NCBI GenBank assembly: GCA_937997485.1
Contig: CALKTH010000009.1
Coordinates: 251,538-288,106 of the forward strand
Direction: 5' to 3'
Length of the DNA: 36,569 bases
Source of the DNA: an uncultured Acidimicrobiales bacterium
GTDB lineage: Bacteria; Actinomycetota; Acidimicrobiia; Acidimicrobiales; SZUA-35
Part shown: positions 16,642-24,658 of the stretch, piece by piece
How positions within the stretch are numbered: position 1 is the stretch's first letter
Layout: each line of letters opens with the position of its first letter
Translations under genes and position numbers: made by a program
Notes under the pieces: generated by a model
The model's input: the letters and a program-made list of their open reading frames with translations, nothing else
The model's database searches: none
What the model was told of the DNA's origin: nothing

Positions 16642-17757
16642 CTACGAGCTGGTCGGGGCGCCGGTTCTGGGATGGAGGCTCGGCTTGTACATGCGACGGT
16701 ACGCAATCCAGGCGGGCACGCCGGCCACGATCGGGCCGAGCCACGACACCAGCCGGTAGGCGGCGGTGGCGAGGAGTGCGTTCTGAGCGCTGATGCCGCT
16801 GATGATCAACGTGGAGACGAGCACGGATTCCACGAAGCCCAAACCGCCCGGTGTGATCGGGATCATGCCCATCACCGCGGCGCCGGCGTACGCCAACAGC
16901 ACGATCGAGAGGCGAGGGTCGGCTCCGACGCCGTAGAGCGCGGCGATGAGCGCCAGGTAGTCGAACGCCCAGTTCATGGCAGCGGCCGTGATTGCCTTCG
17001 GCCAGTTGGACCCGAGAACATCGACCAGCCGGTCTCGCTCTTCCAGCAGTCGGCCCTCCTCCAGCCGGCGAGGTGTCCCCACTCGACTGGTGACGAAATG
17101 GAGCACGGTGTCGATCCGTCGACCGACCCACGTCAGCGGACGATCGAACGCAATGCCGACAAATCCAAGAACCACGAACAGGGTGAACAGCACGCCGCCA
17201 GCGACGGCGGCAGGCCACAGGGCTTCGGGCACCGGCGCCCCAAGAAGCGCGAGCAAGAGCGCGGTAGCGGGGATAGCGACGAGGGCCGCAGTGGAGAGGA
17301 TCGACGTGGCGGCCAGCGCACCGGCGGCCTCGGCATGACTCACACCACTGACCGAGAGCATTCGGTAGAGCGTGGCCCCGCCCGGAGCGGCACCACCCGG
17401 TACGACGCGGCTCACGGCGTTCGACACGAGCTGGCTCGTGGACACCACAAACCAGCTCGCTCGCGGCAGCACGAGACGAATCAGCCACCACGCGCAGAAG
17501 AGGCTGAGAACTTCGAGCACGAACATCACGACAAACCAACCGACTCGGATGGTCTTGAGGCGCGGCGTCGAAGACAGCACGTCCAGGAGCTGCGGAGCGA
17601 AGACGTAGAGGACCGCCACGGCAATGGCGAGCCACACTCCCTGCTTGATCCAGCCGCTGATCTGCGCCGTGCCAGCGGGTGTCGTCCGGATCGATTCCAC
17701 GAGACGGTCGAACGACTCGCCCCGCTCTTGTCGGCGCCACGATGTGCGTTCAGGCAT
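16642..17757 (-). CDS. Flippase-like integral membrane protein (UPF0104 / LPG synthase TM family)
   Basis: 371 residues from ATG 17757 (MPERTSWRRQ...), overlapping the Maf gene by eight bases. A start 22 codons earlier lies within maf. About eight membrane helices are predicted. Family landmarks are SRVVPGGAAPGGATLYRML and MGMIPITPGGLGFVESVLV, glycine/proline loops typical of lysylphosphatidylglycerol-synthase-like membrane domains and AglD/YbhN proteins. There is no aminoacyl-transferase domain, so it is not a complete LPG synthase. Family members are thought to act in lipid-linked intermediate transport or lipid modification. No glycosyltransferase neighbour points to a substrate. Confidence 0.82.
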   Translation of the reverse strand: MPERTSWRRQERGESFDRLVESIRTTPAGTAQISGWIKQGVWLAIAVAVLYVFAPQLLDVLSSTPRLKTIRVGWFVVMFVLEVLSLFCAWWLIRLVLPRASWFVVSTSQLVSNAVSRVVPGGAAPGGATLYRMLSVSGVSHAEAAGALAATSILSTAALVAIPATALLLALLGAPVPEALWPAAVAGGVLFTLFVVLGFVGIAFDRPLTWVGRRIDTVLHFVTSRVGTPRRLEEGRLLEERDRLVDVLGSNWPKAITAAAMNWAFDYLALIAALYGVGADPRLSIVLLAYAGAAVMGMIPITPGGLGFVESVLVSTLIISGISAQNALLATAAYRLVSWLGPIVAGVPAWIAYRRMYKPSLHPRTGAPTSS

Positions 17758-18385
17758 CGGCGACCTCGCGTGGCCGCGCCCAGGAAAGCAGTGGTCGACC
17801 GAGCCGTCCGAGCAAGTCATCAAGCAGCGAAAGCGGAAGGCCGATCACGCCCGAGTAGCTGCCAACGATCTCGGTGATGAACATCTCGCTCGCGCCTTGG
17901 AGGGCGTACGCGCCGGCCTTGCCCTGTGGTTCACCGGTCGCCACGTACCAGTCGATTTCGTGATCGGTCAGGGGGCGGAACGTGATTTCGGAGGTCGAGG
18001 CTGCAGTGTGCGACACCGACCCGGCGACCACGGACACACCGGTGAACACACGGTGGCTACGACCGCTGAGCGAACGCAGCATGGCTCGGGCCTCGTCGTC
18101 GTCTTCCGGTTTGCCCAGCGACACGCCATCCAGATCGATCGTGGTGTCGGCGCCGATGACGACATCGTTCCTGGCCGCGTCGTCGCCTGCCGCCACCGTC
18201 GCTGCTTTCTGGAGCGACAGCCTCTCCACCAGCTGTTTTGGCGTCTCTCCCGCCTGCGGGGTCTCGTCGATATCGGCGGGCTGAACGACCGGCGTGATGC
18301 GCACGCGATCAAGCAATTCACGGCGTCGTGGGGACGACGAAGCCAGGATCAACTCCGGGCGCTTGAGCATCCCCTGTTCGGGCAT
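17750..18385 (-). CDS. maf: Maf-like nucleotide pyrophosphatase
   Basis: 211 residues from ATG 18385; ATG 18370 is an alternative. Typical Maf motifs are LASSSPRRRELL, the substrate loop VIGADTTIDLDG and GKAGAYALQG...FITEIVGSYSGVIGLPL. Maf proteins hydrolyse non-canonical or methylated nucleoside triphosphates such as dTTP, UTP or m7GTP to monophosphates, depending on subfamily, and overexpression can block septation. Length is normal. The gene is divergent from the zinc-ribbon gene 55 bp away and overlaps the flippase-like gene, so those two are probably one transcript. Confidence 0.9.
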   Translation of the reverse strand: MPEQGMLKRPELILASSSPRRRELLDRVRITPVVQPADIDETPQAGETPKQLVERLSLQKAATVAAGDDAARNDVVIGADTTIDLDGVSLGKPEDDDEARAMLRSLSGRSHRVFTGVSVVAGSVSHTAASTSEITFRPLTDHEIDWYVATGEPQGKAGAYALQGASEMFITEIVGSYSGVIGLPLSLLDDLLGRLGRPLLSWARPREVADA

Positions 18386-18440
18386 CCCCCGACTGTAGAA
18401 GACCCGCTCACGAGATCCCCGGTTCTGCCGATGGAGCACC

Positions 18441-18917
18441 ATGAAGTCGGAGCAGAAGACTCGCCCCTGCGAACAGTGTGGCGCCCCGAATCGGCTGTGG
18501 ATCACCACGTGTCCGGAGTGCGGCACAAGCAAGCGAAACTCTGACTTCGACGTGTCTCTGGCTGGCGAGCCAGCGCCGCCGCTGGCCGCGACCGAGCAGT
18601 GGATCGATTTGCCGATCTCGGCCGACGAGCCAGTGCGCGTCGCCCTGTTCGTGCACTTCCTGAACGAGCGGAGCCTCGACTTCTCTGAGTCCCGGCGCTT
18701 TGTTTCCGTGCGGACAGAAGATGCGCCCCGGCTCCTTCGTGACGTCGTCCCGTGGGCCTTTCACCACGATTTGCCGCCGGACCCTCGGCTTCACGACTCG
18801 CTGGCACTCACAATGCGCTCCATCGGCATCGCCGTGCTGGAAGGCATCGAGCGAGAGACGTCGCTTCCCATCGAGTGGCCAGAAGGCGTGGTCCGGGAGG
18901 GCGTCGACCTCCGCTAG
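18441..18917 (+). CDS. Zinc-ribbon-containing hypothetical protein
   Basis: A 158-residue cytoplasmic protein. The N-terminus has two Cys pairs, C10-x2-C13 and C24-x2-C27 (PCEQCG and CPECG), a classic zinc ribbon. The rest has no recognised domain: an acidic/hydrophobic region with LPISADEPVRVALFVHFL and a helical C-terminus. It could be a small zinc-dependent protein-protein or nucleic-acid adaptor, but nothing supports a specific role. It diverges from maf, and its TAG overlaps the end of the convergent racemase-like gene by three bases (CTAG). Confidence 0.7.
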   Translation: MKSEQKTRPCEQCGAPNRLWITTCPECGTSKRNSDFDVSLAGEPAPPLAATEQWIDLPISADEPVRVALFVHFLNERSLDFSESRRFVSVRTEDAPRLLRDVVPWAFHHDLPPDPRLHDSLALTMRSIGIAVLEGIERETSLPIEWPEGVVREGVDLR

Positions 18918-19711
18918 TACGTTCCAGCTGGCATTGACGTGAGGAGCTGGCCCGAGCCATCCAGCGGCCGCTCACCCAGGCGCAGGAGACACCGCCACCA
19001 GATCGCGAAGTAGCTGACGACGGGGCGATCGATCGCTGCTTCCAGCTCAGCGACCTCGCCGAGGAGTCGGCCGGGCAACCCGGGAACCAGAATCGCCTCT
19101 GCCGACGGCGAGCGTCGAGCCGTCTCTTCGATGCTGGAGCAGACGAAGGATGGCTCGAAGGTCTCGAACGAGGCTGCCCACGACGCTTCGTGCGTCTCGA
19201 AGCGACCTTGATCGACGAAGCTCTGTGCCCCGACCACTTCGAGACCAGCTTCCTGGGCGAAGTTGCGGTAGCGATCGGCCCACTCAGGGCCGTAGTAGGT
19301 CGTGGCCAGCGCGACCCGGCGATGTCCGAGGGCCAAGACCCCGCTCGGAACTGACAGGCCCATCATCTCGAACGGAACGCCAGCATCGGCTTCGATCGAG
19401 TCCTGCAACGCTCGACCAGCGTCCCACCCGTGGGCCGTGGAGAAGGGCGTGCCGAGTTGCACGACCACTTCCGCTCCGGCTTCGGCAAGGGAGCGAGCGC
19501 ATGCCCGAATCTCGTCTGCGGCCGCGATGATCTCGGGCATGGTGAACTCGAAGTCGCCGTCGAGGCGCATCTGCGTGTGGAGCACGTCCACGTTGGGCGC
19601 GATGTCGAGGAGTTCTCGCGACGTGGTGTCGAAGTACCTGGGCACGACGATCACACCGACTCGACGGCGCTGCTCTCTCGGCTGGCCTGCCGCTCCGCTC
19701 CCGCCGTTCAC
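18914..19711 (-). CDS. Asp/Glu racemase / arylmalonate decarboxylase-like protein without visible catalytic Cys
   Basis: 265 residues from GTG 19711, which overlaps the stop of the upstream lipoprotein gene (GTGA). The fold signature is two similar alpha/beta halves with RVGVIVVPRYFDTT, VVQLGTPFSTAHGW and RVALATTYYGPEW. This is closest by eye to the maleate isomerase/arylmalonate decarboxylase branch. In that family a Cys in each half, or one Cys plus a GTS anion hole, does the chemistry. Here the first site reads LGTPFST (anion-hole like, no Cys) and the second reads LVPGLPG where a Cys is expected. Cysteines present elsewhere (RACARS, FVCSS, WRCLLR) are not at the usual positions. Activity and substrate are unknown. 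Confidence 0.72.
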   Translation of the reverse strand: MNGGSGAAGQPREQRRRVGVIVVPRYFDTTSRELLDIAPNVDVLHTQMRLDGDFEFTMPEIIAAADEIRACARSLAEAGAEVVVQLGTPFSTAHGWDAGRALQDSIEADAGVPFEMMGLSVPSGVLALGHRRVALATTYYGPEWADRYRNFAQEAGLEVVGAQSFVDQGRFETHEASWAASFETFEPSFVCSSIEETARRSPSAEAILVPGLPGRLLGEVAELEAAIDRPVVSYFAIWWRCLLRLGERPLDGSGQLLTSMPAGTY

Positions 19712-20388
19712 GACGGACTGAGTTCCACCTGCACGGTGGGCTGCCCCGGGCCGGCACTGAACAGGATGATGGGCGCTCCCGTGCTGCAGTCCAGCGGAGC
19801 TGCATTGATCGGTGTCAGCCGGTCGATGCCGAAGCCAAGTTGGGCACCGTCGAGTGTGGCATCACCGATGGTCACGCCGATCTCCAGCTGATCGTCGGTG
19901 GGCACCGTGATGATTCGGCCATCCTCGACGGTGTAGTCCCCGCCGAGAGATCCGGTGGCTTCGCCGAGGCCCTCGATTCCGCCGAGCTCCAAGGCCAGCG
20001 TCAACTCTGGTGTGTACTCATACGTGCCGTCGTCTCTGAACGCCAGACCCGTGCCGCCCATGACCTCGAAGCTCAGCTCCAGGCCCTCGCCGCCTTCGGT
20101 CGCAGCCGCGGCCAGCAGATCGAAATAGTCCGCCAGCTCGGCCGCCTCGATGTACCAGTCGCCCACGAGGCAGGAACCGTCGCCGGCATCGAAGTCGGCC
20201 GGGACTTCGTCCGAACCCGTCTCGACCGCAGCTTCCGCCGTCGTGGTTGGCGCCTCCGTGGTCGGCGCAGCAGTGGTCGGAGGAGCTGTCGTGCTGGTGG
20301 CGGCCTCGTCGCTTCCTCCACAAGCGGAGGCGAGGAGCACGAGGGCGCTCAATGCAGTGACGGTACGAAGCAAGCGGGTCGGGCGCAT
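19708..20388 (-). CDS. Secreted lipoprotein of unknown function
   Basis: 226 residues from ATG 20388. The frame is open 99 codons upstream, but that part is antisense to the crotonase gene. Signal peptide MRPTRLLRTVTALSALVLLASAC has lipobox LASAC (C23). A Thr/Ala/Pro linker follows (about 28-58). The globular domain starts at CLVGDWYIEAAELADYF and contains beta-rich stretches (DDGTYEYTPELTLALEL, GGDYTVEDGRIITVP). This LVGDWY...GTYEY pattern resembles lipocalin-like or heat-shock-type beta-barrels, but no firm family is claimed. Translation is coupled to the racemase-like gene downstream. It diverges from the crotonase gene with 61 bp between starts. Confidence 0.75.
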   Translation of the reverse strand: MRPTRLLRTVTALSALVLLASACGGSDEAATSTTAPPTTAAPTTEAPTTTAEAAVETGSDEVPADFDAGDGSCLVGDWYIEAAELADYFDLLAAAATEGGEGLELSFEVMGGTGLAFRDDGTYEYTPELTLALELGGIEGLGEATGSLGGDYTVEDGRIITVPTDDQLEIGVTIGDATLDGAQLGFGIDRLTPINAAPLDCSTGAPIILFSAGPGQPTVQVELSPS

Positions 20389-20449
20389 GGGCCGAAACGG
20401 TACCTGGCGCACGTTCGCCCCGGCCCGCGTCTCGTGCGATGATCCTGCG

Positions 20450-21202
20450 ATGCCTCTCGTCACCGTTGACATCACCGATGCCGTCGCCACCCTCACGCTG
20501 AACGATCCGGACCGTCGCAATGCGATGAATTTGGACATGTGTGATGAGGTAGACGCCGCACTCACCGAGATTGAGAACAACACGAACGTGTCAGCCCTGG
20601 TGGTGACCGGAGCTGCGCCCGCGTTCTGTGCTGGCGCCGATCTGGGGCACTTGGGTGACTCCGCCGAAGAGGGTCTCCTCGCCATCTACGAGGGCTTCCT
20701 CCGGGTTGGTCGAAGCCCACTTCCCACGATCGCCGCAGTCAACGGCGCGGCGGTCGGCGCAGGCATGAACCTCGCGCTCATCTGCGATGTCCGTTTGGCT
20801 GGGGAGTCCGCCAAGTTCGATGACCGCTTCCTTCAGATCGGCATCCACCCCGGTGGTGGTCACACGTGGATGTTCCAGAACATCACCGGCCCACAGGCCG
20901 CCTCGGCCGCGATTCTCTTCAGCGAGGTCCTCAACGGCCGGGAGGCTGAACGCGTCGGACTCGTGCACCGTTGCTACGCCGACGACGAGCTGCTCCCAGC
21001 GGCGCAAGAAATGGCTGCCCGCACCGGCAACGCGCCACGAGACCTGGTGCTTCGCACCAAGCAGTCGATGCAGGAAGTACAAGCGATGACGTCGCAGCGA
21101 GCCGCCATGCACTACGAACTCGGTCCGCAGGCGCACTCCACCCGCCAGCCCGCATTCCAGGAAAAGCTGGCAGCGCTCAAGGCTCGCATCTCCAAGAAAT
21201 AG
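20450..21202 (+). CDS. Enoyl-CoA hydratase/isomerase family protein (atypical active site)
   Basis: 250 residues from ATG 20450 (MPLVTVDITDAVATLTLNDPDRRNAMN), a normal crotonase length. Visible are the first oxyanion-hole segment FCAGADLGHL and the second around AAVNGAAVGAGMNLALICDVRLA. At the two places where true hydratases have catalytic glutamates, this protein has hydrophobic residues: KFDDRFLQIGIHPGGG has Phe where QPE is usual, and SAAILFSEVLNG has Ala. It is therefore unlikely to be a standard hydratase. An isomerase, thioesterase or other crotonase-fold reaction on an acyl-CoA is more likely. No fatty-acid or CoA genes adjoin it. Confidence 0.85.
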   Translation: MPLVTVDITDAVATLTLNDPDRRNAMNLDMCDEVDAALTEIENNTNVSALVVTGAAPAFCAGADLGHLGDSAEEGLLAIYEGFLRVGRSPLPTIAAVNGAAVGAGMNLALICDVRLAGESAKFDDRFLQIGIHPGGGHTWMFQNITGPQAASAAILFSEVLNGREAERVGLVHRCYADDELLPAAQEMAARTGNAPRDLVLRTKQSMQEVQAMTSQRAAMHYELGPQAHSTRQPAFQEKLAALKARISKK

Positions 21203-21228
21203 CGAGGCAGCGCAGAGGGAGTGTGGGG

Positions 21229-21819
21229 CTACGAGAGCCATTCCTCGGTGAGTTCATCGGCCCGCTCAAACCATTCCTCGGCGGTCATGGCGAAGCGAAT
21301 GTGGTCTTCCCACACCCCGTCGATCTCCAGGTAGCGCTCGGCCACACCCTCAGAGCGAACACCCAGCTTCTCCACGACGCGGCGCGATGGTGCGTTGCGA
21401 GGCACGATCGAGATCTGCACTCGGTGCAGATCCAGCTCTTCGAACGCGTATCGCATCACCACAACGACGGCCTCAGGCGTGTAGCTCTTTCCGGCGTGCT
21501 TCTGATCGATCCAGTAACCGACGTACGCGCTCTGAAACGGTCCACGTTGGACAGAATTGAGGTTCACCTCGCCGGCGAAGTTCCCGTTGATGAAGACGCC
21601 GAATCCATACCCCGAGCCCAGCTGCCACTCTCGTTCGCGGCTATGACAGCGCAGCGAGAAGGCGCCACGGTCTTCGACGACGTCGGGTGAGCCGGGCAGC
21701 CTGCTCGGCTCCCACTTGGTGAGCCAATCGGCATTGCGCCGGCGGACTTCGCGCCACTGCGCAAAGTCGTCGCCCACGAGGGGGCGCAGGACGACTCGTT
21801 GTCCAAAGAGTGTGTTCAC
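21229..21819 (-). CDS. GNAT acetyltransferase, RimJ/RimL-like
   Basis: 196 residues from GTG 21819 (MNTLFGQRVVLRPLVGDDF), overlapping the Ppx/GppA stop by four bases. The RimJ/RimL pattern is clear: VVLRPLVGDD at the start, VGYWIDQKHAGKSYTPEAV (acetyl-CoA loop region, with K where a Gly/Arg is common), LDLHRVQISIVPRNAPSRRVVEKLG and a C-terminal W-rich tail. The family N-acetylates ribosomal proteins or small amines. Co-translation with ppx suggests a housekeeping role. The target cannot be told. Confidence 0.87.
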   Translation of the reverse strand: MNTLFGQRVVLRPLVGDDFAQWREVRRRNADWLTKWEPSRLPGSPDVVEDRGAFSLRCHSREREWQLGSGYGFGVFINGNFAGEVNLNSVQRGPFQSAYVGYWIDQKHAGKSYTPEAVVVVMRYAFEELDLHRVQISIVPRNAPSRRVVEKLGVRSEGVAERYLEIDGVWEDHIRFAMTAEEWFERADELTEEWLS

Positions 21820-22757
21820 TGAAGCTCCGCCGCGAGCGCGTCGAGAAGGTCGTTCTCTGATACTCGAATGTTCTCGATGTCGTAGTGACGCATGATCTCA
21901 ACAAGGACGCAGGCGCCCCCGACAATGAGATCCACGCGATCAGGATGAAGCCCTGGGTTGTGTCGGCGATCCTCCGCCGCCTCGGTGGCAAGGGTGCGGA
22001 AGACATCTTCTGCCGCTGCTCGCTCGAGATCGAAACCGTGGACGTGATCCCGGTCGTACTCGATCAACCCGATCTCGACGGCGGCCATCGTGGTGATCGT
22101 GCCGCCTACGCCGAGAATCAGACCGCTGCTACTGAGTGCGTCCGCGATCTCCGGCATCTCACGAGTGACGTCGTCGAGGTGAAGCTCGATCACGGACAGT
22201 GCGGCCGAGAGCTCGGCAGCATGCGGAGGATCGCTCTCGAGGAACTCACTCGTCACTCGGGCCGCACCGGTGTCGACAGACATGGCTCGCTCGATGCCAT
22301 CTGCGGTCGACCCGATGGCGAACTCGGTGGAACCTCCGCCGATGTCGATGACCAGGACGGCGCCCAGATGATCGAGCCCGGCAACGGCGCCGGCGAAGCT
22401 CAAGCGAGCCTCCTCCTCACCACTCAGGAGCCGAGGCTCCACGCCGAGACCAGCCGACGCGGCGGCAAAGAGTTCGTCTCGATTGGCCGCGTCCCGAGCA
22501 GCGGAGGTGGCCACTGCCGTTCGGGTCTCGACGCTCCCGTCACTGTCGATGATCTGGGCGAAGGCCGAGAGGGCGGCCGTCACCCGTTCGATGGCCGCGG
22601 CGCTGATGGAACCCGTGTCTCGCAATCCCTCGCCAGTGCGGGTGATCCGCATCTCCCGCACGACGGGTCCACCGCCGCCGGTGATCAGCAGTCGACAAGA
22701 GATCGTGCCGATGTCGACGACTGCGACGCGCTTGGTTTCGGCCTCCGATGCAGCCAT
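21816..22757 (-). CDS. ppx: Ppx/GppA family exopolyphosphatase
   Basis: A 313-residue protein of the ASKHA (actin-like ATPase) superfamily, the short single-domain form usual in Actinobacteria. Motifs are VAVVDIGTISCRLLI (phosphate 1; T-I replaces the more usual T-N-S), AVATSAARDAANR, SGEEEARLSFAGA and VIDIGGGSTEFAIG (phosphate 2), then GVGGTITTMAAVE. It would remove phosphate from polyphosphate or (p)ppGpp-type substrates. In Mycobacterium tuberculosis the order eno-Rv1024-Rv1025-Rv1026 ends in this family. Here DUF501 directly precedes it, sharing one or two bases (TAATG). Confidence 0.9.
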   Translation of the reverse strand: MAASEAETKRVAVVDIGTISCRLLITGGGGPVVREMRITRTGEGLRDTGSISAAAIERVTAALSAFAQIIDSDGSVETRTAVATSAARDAANRDELFAAASAGLGVEPRLLSGEEEARLSFAGAVAGLDHLGAVLVIDIGGGSTEFAIGSTADGIERAMSVDTGAARVTSEFLESDPPHAAELSAALSVIELHLDDVTREMPEIADALSSSGLILGVGGTITTMAAVEIGLIEYDRDHVHGFDLERAAAEDVFRTLATEAAEDRRHNPGLHPDRVDLIVGGACVLVEIMRHYDIENIRVSENDLLDALAAELQ

Positions 22758-23269
22758 TACGTTGCCTCGGGCTGCCAGGTAGATGCCAAGCCGGGCTGGG
22801 TCGCGTCAAAGGCGCGACCAATCGCTTCCAGCTCACGCTGCACCCACCGGCCCACGGCGTCGTCGTCGTTGCCGGCGAGGAAGTTGGCGTAGTGGGCGTG
22901 AAGGCACTTGACCCCAAGTCGGGTGCCGCCAACGCCACCCGAAGGCAGTGGACCGTCGTGCTCATCGGGCAGGCGAGCGTCACGTTCGGCCCGGGCTCGC
23001 TCGTGTGTGGCCGCGATTGCTTTCTCGCCGATCTCGGCCTCAGCCCGGTTCACACCGCCCTCCGATTCCAGGGTGCCGATGATTTTGTTCAACGCCCGGT
23101 CGCACAACCAGAAGCGGGTGGGCATGGGGCGCCCGGAATCGAGGAGCGGCTCGTTGGCCAGCACGACCGGCGTTCCGTCGTCCCGCCGAATCACCACCTC
23201 GAAGTCGCCCATGGGGCGACGTCCGAGGAGCTCGGTGACGAGTTCGAGATCAGAAGGGACAGCAGGCAC
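22757..23269 (-). CDS. DUF501 domain-containing protein
   Basis: 170 residues from GTG 23269. The open frame extends far upstream, but that part is antisense-like and runs through coxG. Characteristic DUF501 segments are ELLGRRPMGDFEVVIR, GRPMPTRFWLCD, SEGGVNRAEAEIG and the C-terminal GGTRLGVKCLHAHYANFLAG. The function of the family is not established. It is widespread in Actinobacteria between ftsB and ppx. It is linked to ppx by a TAATG overlap, but here it is cut off from ftsB by the Mo-hydroxylase-related genes. No Shine-Dalgarno is evident before the GTG. Confidence 0.85.
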   Translation of the reverse strand: MPAVPSDLELVTELLGRRPMGDFEVVIRRDDGTPVVLANEPLLDSGRPMPTRFWLCDRALNKIIGTLESEGGVNRAEAEIGEKAIAATHERARAERDARLPDEHDGPLPSGGVGGTRLGVKCLHAHYANFLAGNDDDAVGRWVQRELEAIGRAFDATQPGLASTWQPEAT

Positions 23270-23308
23270 GCGGCAGGCGCTGAGATGTGGGCGAGACGTT
23301 CGATTGCG

Positions 23309-23332
23309 GTAGCGAGACGGAGTCTCAGCTAC
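23309..23332 (-). terminator. Strong hairpin at the coxG stop codon
   Basis: GTAGC+GAGAC (23309-23318) pairs with GTCTC+A+GCTAC (23322-23332). This is a ten-pair stem with one bulged base and a three-base loop. It overlaps the coxG TGA and ends 40 bp before the DUF501 start. There is no U-tract, which is frequent in high-GC actinobacterial terminators. Confidence 0.5.
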
Positions 23333-24083
23333 GGCCGCCGAGGATCCATCGAAGCACGAGCAAGAGCACGACGCCGGCCAGCACGGGAGCGGCCCGCTTG
23401 GCGATCGGGTCGCCAGTGACGGCCAGCAAGTCAACCGCTTCGGCCTCGGGGGAATCGATCTTGCGCACCTTTGGTGCCTCGGTAGTGTCGGCTGCTGCGG
23501 TGTCAGCTGCGCCGTTCGAGGCGGTGGCGGCAGCGGCTGCGTCGGCCAGTGGTGCGGCAACGGCCGGCTCAGCGGCCGGAGTCGCTGCGGCCGCAGCATC
23601 GGCGGCGTCGGCGGCATCTGCCGCGTTCGCCTTGCTTGCTTCTTCGGCAAGCTTGATACGCAGGTTCTCGGTGAACTGACCGAGGATGTTCTTCGACACG
23701 TCCTCGATGATTCCTCGACCGAAGCTGGCGACCTTGCCACTGAGCTTGAGGTCGGTGTGGATCGTGACCTTCGTGCCGCTGTCTCCCTCGGGCACCATCG
23801 TGGCCGACACCAATGCGTTGGCATTGCCCTGGCGAGGATCGCGGCCCTCAGCCTTGAGCTTGGCCGTCTTTGCCTCGACGTTCTGTTCGAGGAAGGACGC
23901 CTTGCCCTTGTATTGGGCCGAGATCGGACCGACCTTGATCTTGACGTTGCCTCGATACTCATCGCCCTCGATCTCGGTGAGCTGCGCACCCGGCATGCAT
24001 GGGGCGATGAACTCGAGATCGTTCAGGATCTTCCAGGTCTCATCGACCGGTCGGTCGATCACGAAATCGTTGGTCAGCTCCAT
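23325..24083 (-). CDS. coxG: CoxG-like SRPBCC protein with C-terminal membrane tail
   Basis: 252 residues. The N-terminal SRPBCC domain (1-150) shows the CoxG pattern MELTNDFVIDRPVDETWKIL, IAPCMPGAQL and GNVKIKVGPISAQYKG. A low-complexity Ala/Asp/Glu linker (about 151-215, with AADAADAAD repeats) leads to a hydrophobic C-terminal segment (VLAGVVLLLVLRWILG), a likely tail anchor. In carboxydotrophs CoxG is involved in recruiting CO dehydrogenase to the membrane, and similar proteins accompany many Mo-hydroxylases. The gene overlaps the MocA-like gene by ten bases. Its presence supports a Mo-hydroxylase role for the cluster. Confidence 0.85.
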   Translation of the reverse strand: MELTNDFVIDRPVDETWKILNDLEFIAPCMPGAQLTEIEGDEYRGNVKIKVGPISAQYKGKASFLEQNVEAKTAKLKAEGRDPRQGNANALVSATMVPEGDSGTKVTIHTDLKLSGKVASFGRGIIEDVSKNILGQFTENLRIKLAEEASKANAADAADAADAAAAATPAAEPAVAAPLADAAAAATASNGAADTAAADTTEAPKVRKIDSPEAEAVDLLAVTGDPIAKRAAPVLAGVVLLLVLRWILGGRS

Positions 24084-24631
24084 CGGGAAAGGTCCTCTTC
24101 AGTGTCAATATCGGCGGGGTTTCCCGAGCACGGTACCTCAGAAACGAGGTCGGGCCGATTTCGAACGAGGACTCGGGCACCTTCGTCGCCATCAGTGGGG
24201 AGCAGCGGCCAAACAGACTGCTCAAGCTTTGTTGGAGGGCGTCGCTTGCCCGCAAAGTTGGCAGCAACGATCTCGCCCCGTGATGCGCCAACCGAGCGCC
24301 ACGCCGACGGTGGAACCAGCGGTTGATCGCCGAGACCAACGACCACCGAGTTGTGGCCGGCCAGCTCTGCCGCTGCGACGCCGGCGAGCAACGTTTGTGA
24401 CTGGCCCTGTTCCCACGTTTCGCAGTGGACGACCGTGACATCGTCTGGGAGCACTTCGGAGAGGTCAACATTGCCGACCACGACGAAGACCTCGTTGAAG
24501 CCGGCGGCCCGTATCGAGTCGAGCGCCCACGAAACAACGGGACGGCCCCTGAAGTCGGCGAGCAGCTTGTGAGTGGCTCCGCCGAAGCGTGAACCCGATC
24601 CTGCTGCGAGTAGGACGCCAGCGACGGTCAT
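24074..24631 (-). CDS. mocA: MocA-like molybdenum cofactor nucleotidyltransferase
   Basis: A 185-residue MobA-like NTP transferase. The nucleotide-binding start AGVLLAAGSGSRFGG is followed by HKLLADFRGRPVVSWAL, the order typical of MocA/MobA cytidylyl- and guanylyltransferases. VVVGLGDQPLVPP carries the metal-binding Asp, and GDEGARVLVRNRP is the usual second half. MocA joins CMP to molybdopterin to make the MCD cofactor used by xanthine-dehydrogenase/CODH-type enzymes. Overlap with coxG and nearness of coxS/coxM fit this role. The CTP versus GTP preference cannot be read directly. Confidence 0.85.
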   Translation of the reverse strand: MTVAGVLLAAGSGSRFGGATHKLLADFRGRPVVSWALDSIRAAGFNEVFVVVGNVDLSEVLPDDVTVVHCETWEQGQSQTLLAGVAAAELAGHNSVVVGLGDQPLVPPSAWRSVGASRGEIVAANFAGKRRPPTKLEQSVWPLLPTDGDEGARVLVRNRPDLVSEVPCSGNPADIDTEEDLSRWS

Positions 24632-24635
24632 GAGC

Positions 24636-24658
24636 GCTGACCGTACCGAGGGGTCAGC
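24636..24658 (-). terminator. Hairpin after the GGDEF/EAL gene
   Basis: GCTGACC (24636-24642) pairs exactly with GGTCAGC (24652-24658) around a nine-base loop. It spans the stop codon of the GGDEF/EAL gene and the start region of mocA. It is a probable transcription end of the sensor gene. No U-tract. Confidence 0.45.

Noticed and set aside
16639..17877. A 412-codon plus-strand frame opposite the flippase-like gene
   Set aside because: Polar, His/Arg/Glu-rich translation, opposite a clear membrane protein. Shadow frame.
23270..23989. Upstream extension of the DUF501 frame through coxG
   Set aside because: The extension is Arg/Ser/Pro-rich and out of frame with the clear CoxG protein. The DUF501 domain starts at about 23269.
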